Shown: positions 1 to 13,836 of the stretch, piece after piece | Layout: the number at the start of each line of letters is the position of its first letter | Numbering within the stretch: the first letter of the stretch is position 1 | Assembly: GCF_017562075.2 (NCBI RefSeq) | Contig: NC_054084.1 | Location: 45,726,697 to 45,790,696 of the forward strand | Source of the DNA: Anopheles merus | Taxonomy: Eukaryota > Arthropoda > Insecta > Diptera > Culicidae | Reading direction: 5' to 3' | DNA: 64,000 bases | Translations under genes and position numbers: made by a program | Notes under the pieces: generated by a model | Told to the model about the DNA's origin: nothing | What the model saw: the letters and a program-made list of their open reading frames with translations, nothing else | Database searches by the model: none

Positions 1-3000
1 CTACAGCACATTTTTTAGTTTCTTTTTATTTTTAGTTGTATTACCTTTGCTGTCTTTTTTCATTTCGGTTTTTGAAACTATAATATGATTTAAATTTTCA
101 GTTTTAGAAGTAAAAATATCAAGAGCATTATGTTCCAAACGATATGGAATCTGCCAATAAAACTAATCTTTCATCAAGAAAGCTCTCCTGATTGGGTAAA
201 ATCAAACGTAATAACCGAGCTTGAGCTGTATAAAATAGATAAATATCAATCGATTCTCACAATCCACTTACAATAACGAGCATATATTAATTTCTTCCCA
301 AAGCCTAAAATAACAACAACAAAATGAACACAATCGAACAACCACTCCCATTCCACAGAAATTGGTCCAATTCATCCTACAAAGCTATGATACAATATAC
401 TTCGCATCAATGATATTACCATAATGTCCAAAATCACGTTGGATGAAATTGACGTCATAATTGCTATACGCTACTGCTACCGGCGCATTTATGTTGCACA
501 ATATGCAAACATCTTCTCCGAAAACAGCTTTAAAATCTACTTCATATAATTGAATGCAAATGTCTTTTCGCACACGGTGGCACATAGCCTCACTCGAGCA
601 AAAATCACATTCGTTTCCACGCTTCCTTGAAACCACCGTTCGTGACTGCTCGTCATTAGAGCCTATTTTTTCTGCTGTACACATCAGCTAATTTATATCA
701 TTTTCAGCCTCCTGCCAGATCCTGCCGCGATTTGTTTTTCATTCACTTCAACGTCACTCCCAAGGACACAATTGTCACGTCGAAGAATGCAACTGTGACT
801 ATCTAATCGCACTTTAAATGTAGCTAAAATGTATGCAAAAATGTGCTGCAGTATTAGAAGACACACAGCATGAAAGAAGACAACAGCAATAAAAGAAAAC
901 ATCTGCCTGCCTTCAAGCGAGCCGCTTGGCTAAATTAATGTGCTTCCTGTTGGCTGGCGTTTATTATAAGGTGCACCTTTGGTCTTCATCGCCAAAGGTT
1001 TGGGTTACACCATCGTCACCAGATGAAAGCATCCCCTAACCAGACACAGTCACGTGGGGCAAATTTTTCGTTCAACCCGAGGCATTTTTGAACTGGATTT
1101 TGAATCCCAAAATTTGACATCGGTCGCTTGATTCATGTGTTTTTTTTCCTGCTAAAAGAATGCACGAATTCGAATGCTTAGATGCATCGTTTCGGATACT
1201 CAACTATGCAACAGGCTCCTCTGCCCCTGGAAGGCTAATCGAGTGACGCTAGCCGGACTCTAATTCAGATGTTCAAGATGCCTTAAAGCTTCAAATCCGG
1301 CATGGTTTGTTGCTGGTAAGGCGAGCCAAAAAATTCCCATCGTGCAGTATACACAACCTACACTGCAACGATCCACACGCAAACATGCAATTTCCTAGCC
1401 AGTCTCGGCTGATTGCTGGCCGACCGAGCTAGCCAAATAGAATCCTTTAGGCATATGGTGGTGCTGGTGGGACTGGCCGGCTCCTCCCAGTGAAACGACA
1501 TGAAGGAACATTTTCCATCTTCCCACAATCAAAGACCAATTTGGCCACTCCATTCTTGCAGAAGAAGATCACAAACAACAACCACCGCGATTCACTGCAG
1601 TGACTGCATCTTCAGACAACCGCAACAACAACATCACCGATGGCAGCTACGCAACGATGTCGAACTAGATCGCCCACGGGTACTCGTGACCGTGCCAATC
1701 TGGAAGCGATCGACTCTGCTGTGCCCTGTCGAGCAGCTACATGACTTCCTGCTACTGCGCTTCATTTTGCAATGTGGCACCGGCGGTTTAGTTGTTGGAG
1801 GTCATAATGGTGGTCTGAAAGGGTACATTTTTTGCTCTAAATTTTGCAACTTCTGTTTTGCTCGGGGACCGAAATCAGCCGATTAAAATGGAATTAATTA
1901 GCAGGACCGCAGATCTTTTACCAATCCGGCCATATTTGTTCACCCTTGTAAATTTGCAACTGCAGCCACTGCAAAATGATCTCGATTGAGCGCATCAGAA
2001 AGAGAGAGAGTCTACCGATGTGGGTTTATCCAGAATGAGTTTTTAAAATAGTCTCATTTAAGTCTTTCGGTTTGATTAACTTTTAAAATGCCCTCCTTCG
2101 CTCTGATCGAGCACGAGATCACTAATCATCAACCTTTGCACACTGTGTTTTGTGGGTGTCTACATTTTTGCGTTGAATCATTTATATTTAGCGTGCGATC
2201 TGTGGCCATCCACGATCCGCCAGCCGTTACCTCAAAGCGAAACGTGCGCACTGTAATTTAAATCGTATTAAATTATGATATCCTTTCAGCAGCAATCGAG
2301 AGACTGGGATGAGAAAAAAAACCCTCCCACTTCGCAGAACTTGCCACGGGGAATTAAAAACTCTTCTTCAAACAGCAACATTGGAACGGGATCAAGGGAA
2401 ACAGGGTATCAACGCACTTGGGTCCATTATTAGCGTCCTCGTCCGAAGAACGATAATGTGAAAACATTGGTTTAATCAATGGAATCCAATTTGGCGGAGA
2501 CAGCTACCGAGCGGCCACCGCTGGTACGCTAACGCGTTTATTCGATACATGTGGATCGATTCCAACCACTGCGCGATCAGGTCCCGAAAAGGTACAAATT
2601 CAGCTAATAAGCGGCACAGAATCAACACAAAATCGAATCCCCAAAGGGTGCCCAAATCGACGACGCTAATGCGGCAAATGAATGACTTTTGGCGTATAAT
2701 TGAATGTTGCAGAAATCTTCAGAAGCACTACCGTCTTTTGCCGTGCAAACTGCTCGACAGCAACCTGTCTGTAGGTGATTTCCAATTATTTATTTAGTCT
2801 TGACTAATCAGTTTAATTTGTAGCTTTAAACGTTCGCCGATGTTTCGTTGCTGATTGTTGCGTTACGTATTTATTAAGTTAAAAGTTAAACAGTTTCTTG
2901 TTATTCCATGGTATGGACTTAATCCATTTGAACGATCTAGCACAAATATTTTATGTCATGCATTGAGGAAAGTAGGATAAGATATCAGGGTGCTAATAGC

Positions 3001-5762
3001 CGACACATCAGCTCACAGCCATTTTTGCCCTTTCTGATGTTTCGTTGAAAATTGTAAAAATAGTCCAAGAAAATGGCTCAAAGGTTAAATGCATAGAGAG
3101 TCGTGATTCAATTTCACGTCACGCTATTGGCACATCGTTTTTATTTAGCTATGCTGTAATTTTGCTTTTGCTATTGAAAGTTGAAACTGTTGCTATTGAA
3201 AATTAGGAGTTAAACACGGATATTAGTATGTGGCTAACAATTAATGTGTTTCGACTTCTGAAGGGTTATTCATTAACCAGTTTAACTAATTCTGCAACAT
3301 TCGTTAAGTCAAAGATTGATAAATAATTCTAAAAAGAAAGATACTAATACTTAAATCGAACGATTTCTTGGTGTTTTTCAAGGCGACACCCACTTTCACA
3401 AACCCCCTCAACGCTGATAATAGTATAAAAGTCGCATTTCCCCAACGATGCTCCCAGGAAACTCATCTTTTTTTTAACTTTGTAGAGCATTACTCCTCAA
3501 ATTTCCTGCTGCAACGGTCAAGACCGGAACTGAACAAAACCTGTGTAGTACTCACATAAATGATGAATATCTGTGCTCACATACGTACTATGGAACCGGC
3601 CCAATCGAAAGACTAAATAAGTTTTCAAATGGAAATACTACATTGAACCGCTCATCGTCATAGATGACTCTATTACTTATCCTCAAATTGGCCTATCTGC
3701 CTGCGTTACTAAGCGTATCGATGAATCATCGGCTGGTTTATTGGTCCTATTTGCTACTATTTAATTTTGTTCATCACATCACAGACACAACTGATCGATG
3801 CTCTAGCATTCCTTAGGCTAATAAACCAACCCATCCATTCGCTACTGTAAGTCCATCCCCAGCAAGTCTCACAAGCACCCATACATGCACAATCATCGGT
3901 GCTTTACTACTTCATTAGTCTCCAAATTAGAAGCGAAAACCCCGCTTGCTGCCTAACTGATCGTGGTTAACGACTTTCCGGTTGTGTGGCCTACCAATTG
4001 TGAGGCGCCTTTGATTGTATGTTACTACGCGACCGGGTGACCATCGCCGATTCAAAGCCATCACATGCGTGTTTCCTCCGCCAACCGAATAGCACGGAGA
4101 TGGATATCCCGCATCCCGAAAGAAAATACCCACAAGCATCACGACGCAGGCATCATAAAGCGAAACATAAAGCCAAGCGCCAACAATTCTTCGTCTGTGT
4201 GGATTGATTTATGCGCTTCGTTTGGGTTCCGAACGCGAAATACTCTGTTCCCAGCGTGCAGAGAACATACGGCCACCGGGTCAGGTGTGGTCGGATTAGA
4301 CCGACCGATTCATCGATTTCTCTCGTCGCCGCCGTTATGACCGCTAGCCAAGCCACTGCGTCCAGCATTCCAACCCACACCACCGGCCGGCTACATTTGG
4401 AGCTTTTGGATCCATAAGACGCTTGAACGATGTTGCTTTCGGTTTCGATCTCAAGCAAACGTCGTAAAAGAAAAGGATGCGATGCTCGAAGGAAACGCAC
4501 CAAGCAAACCAATCAAGACAAATAAAAAGCACCAATAATGAGTTATCATGCCTGGCCATGCCGCCATCGGGCAATTATCTTAATCATCAATCGGTGGGGC
4601 ATCGGTGGCTGTATTTTAATCTTGTGCGCCTTTTGCTCGCCATTCGCTGGGCTGGTTTTCTCTCTCACACATCCAACGCGACACTCCAACACCGGCCGAC
4701 ATGCTTTCGTCTGCACTACGAATGGAAGCGAACGGGACGGGATCTGCATACATTATGCGAAAACAACGCAACGCTAAGAATCTCTACGATTTGCTCCCTT
4801 TTTTCATCGCAACATCGCCAGCGGGGGAGTCTTAATATTTCGTGCACTTCCCGGCCCCTCCGAGCACAACCAGCCCTCCCGGCGGTGGTTGCACAAGTGC
4901 TGATGAGACTCGCTAAATTTCTCCAGCTGGGTCTGGGAACGGTGCATCCAGCTCATCGAGCCCGAAAACGATTATTAAAATTGCACAACTGGACAGTGTG
5001 CGATGACGACGGTGGGAACCAACAGCGACGACGACGACGACGACGACGACGACCCACCATCCCGCACATCCACACCCCATTACCACAACCTCAAACCGAC
5101 GGGGCAAAAGAGCAATAGTGCGAATTTGAAACTGAGAACCGATTGGAAGCTTGGCTAAGAGGTAATCTTGTACCGTGCGTGCTGTTTATATGCGGCGAAG
5201 GTGAAGATAAACCGAAGCGAGCGATAAATCATCGTGACACCCTCAAGCGCATTCTGTCTTCTCGGCATCGATTTGCGAGAGTGCTGGAAGAAATGCGTCG
5301 GTTTGCCTCCGTTTTTTCCTCCCCGGCTGGTTCCAGCATTGGCCAACTGATCGCGGCACTAATGAAACAGGGAGTTTCACGGTGCCCGGAAAGCAATCTT
5401 TGTTTTCGACAAGCCGGTGAGCGTAATTTTGATGCCTGGTAAATACTGCCCCGAGACAGACACAAGTGCAATCGCAGCGGGGTTGAAAACTTGCTTGCGT
5501 GTGGGGTTTGATTTTGAAGAGGAAAATAATGTCTACGGGCTTTTTTAGGGAAAAATGTTATCTAAAAATGAGGCCCATTATGATTCTAGTCAGTTTTTTG
5601 TATGGAGTTTGACAGTTGGAGGCTGAAATCATGTAAACACTCCATGCAAAATCCTACACAAAACTAGCCTGTATGTTTCAGTCTAGATTATTCTAGCCTC
5701 AAAGCTAAAATTAGATTCGAGTACCTGCTTGAAAAAAGGGCAAAACAAGGTGATGTTTACAT
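1..5762. other. Noncoding region, no supported gene
   Basis: I see no recognisable protein family, tRNA or rRNA here. Open frames are short, overlap each other on both strands, and lack domain signatures or flanking splice sites that join into a sensible protein. The least poor candidate is on the minus strand at 385-902: two adjacent frames, the first with a hydrophobic start and the second with CDFC and CILC cysteine pairs. I could not join them with a good donor and acceptor in phase, so I do not call them a gene. Base composition alternates between AT-rich stretches and GC-rich patches (about 4.0-5.4 kb), a pattern that could mark regulatory islands, but that is inference. Confidence 0.6.
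5026..5053. repeat. (CGA)n trinucleotide microsatellite
   Basis: About nine uninterrupted CGA/ACG units lie in a GC-rich patch. It generates poly-Arg or poly-Val in some frames, which accounts for the long but meaningless ORFs over it. Confidence 0.9.
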
Positions 5763-6007
5763 TTATCCCAAGGTGCATTAAAGAGATCAGGTGATGGAAT
5801 CTAGAATCAAGGTGTATGTAGTCCAGATGGTCTCATAGCATGTTTTTATAACTAAATTTGAATATCAATTTTTGACAGCATGGGTGAAAACTTTTGTTCA
5901 AACAAACTTTCTAGATGCTTGACTAATACACAAAACACACTTACAATCTTCATTCAGAAGCAGAAGCGATAAAAATCAGCCTTCTAAATTCATACACCTT
6001 GGGATAA
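5763..6007. repeat. Possible MITE bounded by a 13-bp inverted repeat
   Basis: The 13-mer TTATCCCAAGGTG at 5763-5775 has a perfect reverse complement at 5995-6007, enclosing 245 bp of AT-rich DNA. A third partial match, AAGGTGTATG, lies near 5809 and resembles the sequence just inside the right arm. Short AT-rich units with perfect terminal inverted repeats are typical of MITEs, which are common in mosquito genomes. No clean target-site duplication was seen, so the true ends may lie further out. A chance inverted repeat is the alternative. Confidence 0.35.
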
Positions 6008-7644
6008 GCCTACCTGTATATTATACCCACTTAGATAGCTGCTCGAAAACTGCTATACAATGCAAACAGCTGACAGGCTGAAATTTAAGCCTACGAACTT
6101 AAAACGGAAAGGGCCCCAAAATTGGTAAATATTATTTTTGCACCAAATTTACATTTTAAGGAAATATCAGTATTATAACAGTATTGAAAAGAAACAATTT
6201 TATAAATTATGCATAGAACTTATTACAGAATATGACTGCACTAAACATGCTCCATTTTTCTTATGACATCTTGTATTATATTAATATATTTTGCAACAGC
6301 CATTTCCCACCAAACCCTGTTGAGAACGAGACGAGTATGTAACGATTTATTCCATACTTCATACCACCACAAAACATCCCAGGCAGGCAATTTATTTATC
6401 CAGCTGTTCTAGTCACAGTCTCAGTCGAGACGGCTAAATTTAGCATTTGCGTATGTCCTTCGACAGTTATGGCAATGCTGCGGTATACGATTGTATGGAT
6501 TGTTTTGTAGTTGAGTAGAACGCGAAGAAAATAGATCGCATTTCTCAAACGAACCCAGCTCCAGCGGCATAACAACTCACAATCAAACAATCGATTGTTC
6601 CCAAAGACCAAGTGGCCACCTGTTCATATAAATATAGCACTCATTCGCTGCTGTTGCTACCGTTACAATCGACTGCCGTGTAGCAACGGCTGGCTAAATT
6701 CGCTGTTAAACGCATTTTGTTTTGCTCGACTGAGTGCTTATCCCAGGTCCGCCCTTGATCACTCAGAACATCATTACATATCCCCTTAACTTTGTCAAAA
6801 GCTTACACATTATTTTTTGAACCATTAATAATAGTGCGTTGATGTGAAAATAGTTTTTAGTTTTTTAGAGTGAAAATAGTAGATTTTTGGACAAACTCTC
6901 ATTTAGTTTTCTTTAATCAGTTAGTACAGGCTAGTCTTTTGTTTGCTTACCCATTTTACCACATGATTGATTGCGATATTCTCCTTTTCTTTGTATAAAG
7001 TAATTCAACCTATATACATTGTGGCAAGTAGCGCTTGTTTGCGGAATTGTTTACAAATTTTAGCCTTGTTGGTGTTCTGCGGACCCCATTGCAGCTATTC
7101 ACACCCAAAGCTATAGGACCATTATTGCAGATCAGCTCGCTTCACCACCCATTAGTCGGGCGTGAGTGCAGAGTCTCGTATGGTACTGGTACACAGCTGT
7201 TTAATCCATATGTCCTCCTGCCCAGTGTGCTATGTCGGTTGTAATGTTTAACAAATCCATATTCTCGGAACAACTCACGCGCTACTGAAATGTCCGACGG
7301 AGCACCTGTGTCAAGGGCATTGTGACGACAATGATGATGACGATGGTGGCGGTACAGAACCCGTTTTGAAGACACCATCCATTCCGTATGCGGATGCAAA
7401 TAAAAAGAGGTTGAACCATTTTGCTGCGCTTCTTACAACATTATCTTCCTGCTGTAGGCTTCGTGTGTAGTTTGGGAGGATTTGTTGTACGCCCACACTG
7501 CATTCCTGTTGACGCTTGAATGATCACCTAACCTGAGTGAGTTACTCGAAGTGCAGTTTAATGGTAACGGATTTTTTTAACGTGCACAGTATTTTTGTCA
7601 ACTGTAAATGTATGTAAGACCTGATCAACATCTCATTATATATG

Positions 7645-7845
7645 TTCTTCTTCTTCTTCTGCTTGACGTAACGTCCTACGCGGATATGTCACACTATACA
7701 GGCTTTAGATAGTGTTTTAGTACCAAGCCGCTGGGTAGTCAGTACTTGCTACTTACTGGAGGACGGTCCATATGAGATTTGACCCCTTAACGTTCATGTT
7801 CAAACAGTTGTACGAATTGACGATCGTACCACGAGACTACTCTTG
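7645..7845 (-). mobile_element. tRNA-derived SINE copy, decayed
   Basis: On the plus strand it starts with a TTC-repeat stretch, which is the GAA-rich 3' tail of an element lying on the minus strand. Read on the minus strand the body begins with TCTCGTGGTACGATCGTC, similar to a tRNA A-box region. About 45 bases later comes GGGGTCAAATCTC, a degenerate tRNA B box (consensus GGTTCRANYCC), followed by a run matching GGACCGTCC. The same body recurs in the remnant at 27,090-27,190. Family assignment to Anopheles SINEs is from general knowledge and was not searched. Confidence 0.65.
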
Positions 7846-10730
7846 ATTGATAATTATACAGACTTTGAAATTAATTTCATTTTTTTACTTTTAATTTAAT
7901 CTGTTAAGAAGACAGCCGTCTAGCAGAACATAGAAACAATTCTATCAATTAATTAATAAGCATATCCATATTTTTCGAATAAATTAAACAAAATACTTTC
8001 ATGTATAATTCATTTAAAGCATGAGTTTGTAAAATGACATCTCTTGCCCTTTGATGTTTATAAATAACCTTCGAACTCCATCAATTTTACTACAAGAATG
8101 CATGTAACACTTTCAAAGGGGTTTCTTTTTCATGTAGTTTATAACGTGTTTATACTCAAAGCCAACCTTTTAGTTTACGATAAAATCTGTCTTGTAGATT
8201 GAGACATTTGTTTGACAGAAAGCAGATCGCACTAGCCATGACTTGTGGCCTCAAAATTCCTACTTAATCATACATTAAATAATTTCATTTCCTCATTACT
8301 ACAAGCTGTACGTTCAAACATTTTTGTGTGCGTGTAGAAGCTTAAAAATTACTTCAAAGTTTCAAGATCCGCCGTTTCCCAGACGCTCCATTACTGCCTA
8401 CCACCCACTAGCACAGCACAAAAAAGGGAAAACGCTTAGAATATGATTTGTGAATCGAAGAAAAGGGGTTTCACACGAAAACACACAGCCAATCGCACTT
8501 GCCAGATTTCACTTCCTTCCGTGGCGTTTGCTGTGTCTGTTTATCCAGCGCTCCAGTAGTAACCAGACCCGCAAGCCGGCCGGCCGGCACCGCTACCGGG
8601 TGTTTGTTTGATCTAGTTTGATTAATTGGTGTTTCACGCGATTGGCTTCTGATCTCTTTCTCAGGGAGCACCACTCATCGTTTGTACACATGTGAAAATT
8701 GTTACCATATGCCCGCCCTGAGCGGAAGTGCTGAGGGATGGCGCGGAGGGAGACTCGACGCGATTGGGAAAATATGTTCTATGGGGTGTGGAAATTTGCC
8801 ATCCAAGACCCCAGGGGCTAATATCTACATGAATGTACGTAGCGCTGGATGAGGCCAGATCCCACTGATCGCTACAGCTGCATACTTCCCAATAACGTGT
8901 GCGAGCTGATGGTGATACTAATTTTGTTGTTATGGTTTTTTGAGCCATTTTGCCCACGTACACGGACGGGACAGGCACCCGGTAGCAGCTACTCAAAAAG
9001 GAAAATTCTATCGTACCGCCCGAATCATACCGAAAGATTGTATATTGTCTGAGACTTTGCCAAGATACAGCTGTAAAAATAAACACAGGAAGGTAAGACA
9101 CACACACACACACTCACAAAATACACACACCCGCTTCCATATTTCAACGGCGCGCATCCTTGGACAGTGGAGATAGAGAGAAGGTGTTTTCCGCTGCCAC
9201 CACTGCCCCAACACGGAGTGGCCAGATTCGGGAAAATGTTGCACGATCGTTTGTACAGTTGGCACAACACGTTCGACACTTCAAAGCCCTTTCCAGGAAT
9301 TTCAACCGTCTGGAGAAATGTAAGGCGTTATTTGAGTGAATTACTGTTTTGGTGTCATTCTGCGGAAATTCTTATTGGTTTACAGCAAACAGACATTTTA
9401 AGAACATTCACATTTACAACCGTTTATAAGGAGTTCAAATAAGATTTGTTGTTGTTCTTTCAAGCATCATTAAATAAAAAATAAACATTATATGGTGTGC
9501 AAATTACTCAAAGACAATATTAATTCATTAGTTGAGAATCTTAAAATACTGCAATTCATTCCATTACAAAATCAATAAAATTTCAAAAAATAAGTTAAAA
9601 GAAGGCCTATAATTTTGCATCCTCATACATCCAAACGTGTTCCGAAAAGCCAACATTAATTACTTCAGTGGCGCTTCAGCCATAACTCCTCTTAAACAAT
9701 GCTTAAACTCAATACTCTCGCAAAAGAATGGCTCATAAAATTAAAAACAAACCCATTTAGCAACAACAACAAAAAAACAACCCAAGCTGCTAAAACCGGG
9801 CGCAAAGATACCATATAACAAACCATAGCCGTCAACCATAGCCGTGCCGCAGATGGGCCAGGTTGAGTAAAAATTTGATGTCTTTCATCTGCCTCGGAAC
9901 AGCTGAGGACGCATCAACTGGACGTCGCTAAGCACACGATAACGATACTTCCGTTCAGAATTCTTTGCGTTTCGTTTCGCTCCCTCCGCAACCTTCATAA
10001 CCATACATTGCACTAATTGCAGCCTGCCCATGGTGCACGATTTGAAAGATGGTTTGCAATTGAGATGATCAAACTAACTAATGCAACGCTCCCAAATGCC
10101 TAACCTTCATCGTTGCTCTTCTACCGCACCGAACGTTCTTTCTAGCACTTTTTGGTTGTTGTTCGCGTACTACACTTCGCCATCGCCAGCAGCAACGATA
10201 CATCTTCCTCATCAACTTCGAAAAATTTTCGAATGACGGCCTGCATTCCTCGGCGCAGCACGATTGCTTCGCGTGTCGATGTCCATCGTAAAGGTTAGTT
10301 CCGGATAGAAGCCACGCCATTTACACAACTTCGCTACCTTCACTTCACATACCGAAACACCTCCAATGTAAGATGACAATCCCCGAAAACCCGAACGATA
10401 AAGGAGAACCAATCGTTCAGCTATCGCGCTAGCAGCAGCAGCAGCAGCCACCGGACGTCGATTATATGCCTGGACGCGTAAACATTTTTACGCCACGCAA
10501 TAATAACCATAAAAACGTACGTCGTTCGATCTTTTTTATGGGCCGGTCGGCCGGTTGGTCATCTGTACCTTGAGTGTTTCTTTTCCAACTTACGCTCCCT
10601 CTTTATTATACTGGGGCTATGCCTCGACACCCAAACCCCAACTGATCGATCGTCGCAAACTTTTAGCACGCTGCATAAGATATTTAATTTCGTGATCAAC
10701 CTGTCCAGTGCTTAACCTGCATAGAACCTG

Positions 10731-10731
<1 letters not shown>

Positions 10732-10783
<52 letters not shown>
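10732..10783. repeat. (CA)n microsatellite
   Basis: An uninterrupted run of about 26 CA units. Confidence 0.97.
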
Positions 10784-10788
<5 letters not shown>

Positions 10789-13700
10789 CACCATCACCCC
10801 AAGCTGTTCCACCTGTGAGAGCTCTCCATGTCGGCAAGTGCTGCCGGTAAAAGCACCGTGAGCCAGCCGTAGCGAAGGGAGTGGAAATGACAACCCCAAT
10901 TCCATAAGAGTACCATTATTCCGGGGGCGAGACCGGTTACTAATGCTTTACTTTTGCACCATGCTAACCAGAAGATGAACGTCATAAAATTTAGATGAAC
11001 AGCCTCATTTAAGAGTAACAACGTTTGTGTGCGCCTTGCTTTGACTCTCGCGGGCAGCTTCTTTTATTTATTACCAAAGTTTTACGTTCGCATGATCCTC
11101 GTATATCGCTGCTATTGCCGAAAACGTGATACGGTGTCCCAACAATCGATTCGTACAGTTTAACCATCAAATTAGTTGATGAATATGAAACTCGCCGAGA
11201 AGTAAAAAAAAAGAACGTCAAAAGCCTATAGACTCTTCCAACGTGTACGTTCACCGTTTGTCGCTCTTGGAGCGATCGTATCGTTCGATTGTATTGCCGC
11301 AAGGTGCCGTCAGTTTGCTGCCTGCTGCTGGAAGGTTCGATGATAGCCCTCGCAATGGAGTGATTAGAATATGTGCATGCAGGAACGGGTCGATCGCAAC
11401 GATCGATTTTTCGTTTAATAGTTTCGCATCTCATGGTGAAACGCATAGAAAGCGTTGCAATGGAAGAAAACAAGCGTGGTAGCATCGTTTCGGCCGAGCA
11501 TGAGACTCATTAGCGCCAATTAAAATCAATAACAATTCACCTTCAGAATTATGTCAGGCGTTGAGCACGGGACAAAATCAATTTTTTATGGAAGTTAATA
11601 TTATGCATATAGTTTTTATTTAAAGCTTAGAATGATTTATGTGTTGGAAAGTTATTAATTTTATTTAGCTGCAATGCCAATTTTTCAAATTTTTCATCAT
11701 ATAGCAAACATACAAGCAATTCATCTGCATTGCAAATTATAGGCGGAACGTTCTACAGATTCTTACCATTCTTTGCTTGACTCCGTCCCAATGGTTTGGT
11801 TGAACAGTGCTGAACGAACAGATGCACCATCGCGTGTACATTGCGTGAGAAGTGTTAAGTTCTTCGTAGCTCGTTGTCTCGTCGATTAGGGTGGGAACAA
11901 AATACATCTGCTCGGTAACGTCAGATAGTCCAGCCAGAGATAAATAAGAAACTGTTTTTTTTTTAAATAATTCACGATGGAACAAACCAAACAGAAAGAA
12001 GTATGGCACCAACGAAATCACACCACACCATAAAACGTGCCCAGCCTCGTTTATACAACTTTACAAGCAGTAATTGGAATTCATTCATCACCGTTGTGTC
12101 TACGTCTCATCGCGCCAGCAGCGTGTGTGGGGCCGGCTGCAATCACCCATCTGCGCGTGTAAAAACGGAAGACATCTTGCACTTACCGGCTTCTTACACA
12201 TTCCAGAACCGCTTTGTTACATACCAATTAACGCCCCTTTCGAAGAGATAATGCGAAGAGATAATGGTGAGAGGATTTCCCGCGCGGAAGAACAGGGCAC
12301 AGGATGGAAGCCGCTGGTGCCACTGCTACCTCCATTGCTCAGCCATATGCAATGAAAAATGAACCGAGAACAGGCGATTCGCTGGTAAGGATGGAGGATG
12401 ATCTGAAGCGGAAACACCGCAGTGGCAGCAGTTTTCCCCGAGCGGGAAAGCGAAACCATCCGTTGAAAATTCTGATGAATGGGGTAATCGATCCTACGAG
12501 ACAACGTTACACACACGCACGCACACACACACATACACACGCAGCGACAAGCCATGTGGTGGCGGCTTCGGTTGTGGAAAAGAAAAACACTTTCCACACG
12601 AGTCGCTCGCCTCGCCCGTTGCCGGTACCGGTGCCGGTGCAGGAAGTATACTCGCCATGCGGTACAGCGTTCTTACGATACACCCTTTCGCTTTTCCACG
12701 TGCTTCAAAGCATCAGCCAGCCAGAATGGACGATCGATTGCTAAGACGACTTGATCGAAGCGTACGGGAAACATCTGTTAAACATTTCACCGCCTGGTGC
12801 CGAACCCGTTCCGAACTTAGACAAGCCCAAGTACAAGGCAAGCTGCACTCACAACACGGGGCACTATTTTTACGACAAACTCCGTCTGTTTCGAAACTGA
12901 TTTCATCCGCCTCTGCGCTGCCGCGCACTCCGCGGGTCACCATGGGCCTTGTTTTCCATAAAAAAGGGGTTTTTTTGTGTGACCGCACATTTATGTTAGC
13001 AGTGGGGCTGCAGCTCTTCGTTTTCTGCGATGATAGAATCAACATATGTGTCATGTTTAAGTAGCTCGTCTCTGTAAATCCTCCCCTTTTTGCTCACTGT
13101 GCCGAGTTGCTCAATCGAATGCCATGCTGCTGCTGCTGCTGCTGCTGCTGGAAGCTGACAAACTCGCCCTGCGACGGACGCGGACGGCGTCGGTAAAACA
13201 AATAGAAACCATTAGAATCTCGGGAGAGGGGGGAACGCAAACCACCCGCCAGTGCCAGACTAGTGATTATGATCGTCACGCAAGATAATATGACGCATTA
13301 GAAAGCAGTTCCGACGAAAAATGGCAGACGGGATGGAAGAGTGCCAGAATGTGCCGTGCGCGAGCCGAGGACGGAAAACACTCAGACACGACTTCCTGTC
13401 ACGACAGTACGATTGTACAAATTCTAGGAGGAATGAATGATGCTAAACGGTGGCATTATGGTTCAAAAAGATCTGTTTTCGGATTTAAAAAGATCTTTGT
13501 CAAAGGACCAGCCTTTGAATATCCAGTTAAACTAAATTTGGTTGAACATGGCAGAAGTGGACCATTTTTCTGAACAAAACTGTGCAGAAACGCTGTGAAT
13601 GTCTGCAAACCTCTTAGGTGGATCGATGTGAAAAGCATAATTCATTCAGCCAAAATCGGCTCCAAACGTACCGATAGTGGTAGAACCTGCAACCCCAACT

Positions 13701-13803
13701 TCTAAAATTGGCGTAAAACAAGCAGCGCGCTGTTTGGTAGCGGAAGGCGGCGTGTTGAATTCGGTTGGTAACTTTTAATAGATTTTAATGAACAACATGC
13801 GTA

Positions 13804-13810
<7 letters not shown>

Positions 13811-13836
<26 letters not shown>
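13811..13836. repeat. (GT)n microsatellite
   Basis: Thirteen GT units in a GC-rich noncoding patch. Confidence 0.95.

Noticed and set aside
385..902. Two adjacent minus-strand frames, one hydrophobic and one with CDFC and CILC pairs, suggesting a small secreted or zinc-binding protein
   Set aside because: No donor and acceptor join them in a compatible phase, spacing of cysteine pairs does not fit the ZAD domain, and no family is recognised.
2540..2600. tRNA-like B-box pieces such as GATCGATTCCAACC
   Set aside because: No cloverleaf with paired stems and A box around them; elsewhere the tRNA-like pieces belong to SINEs.
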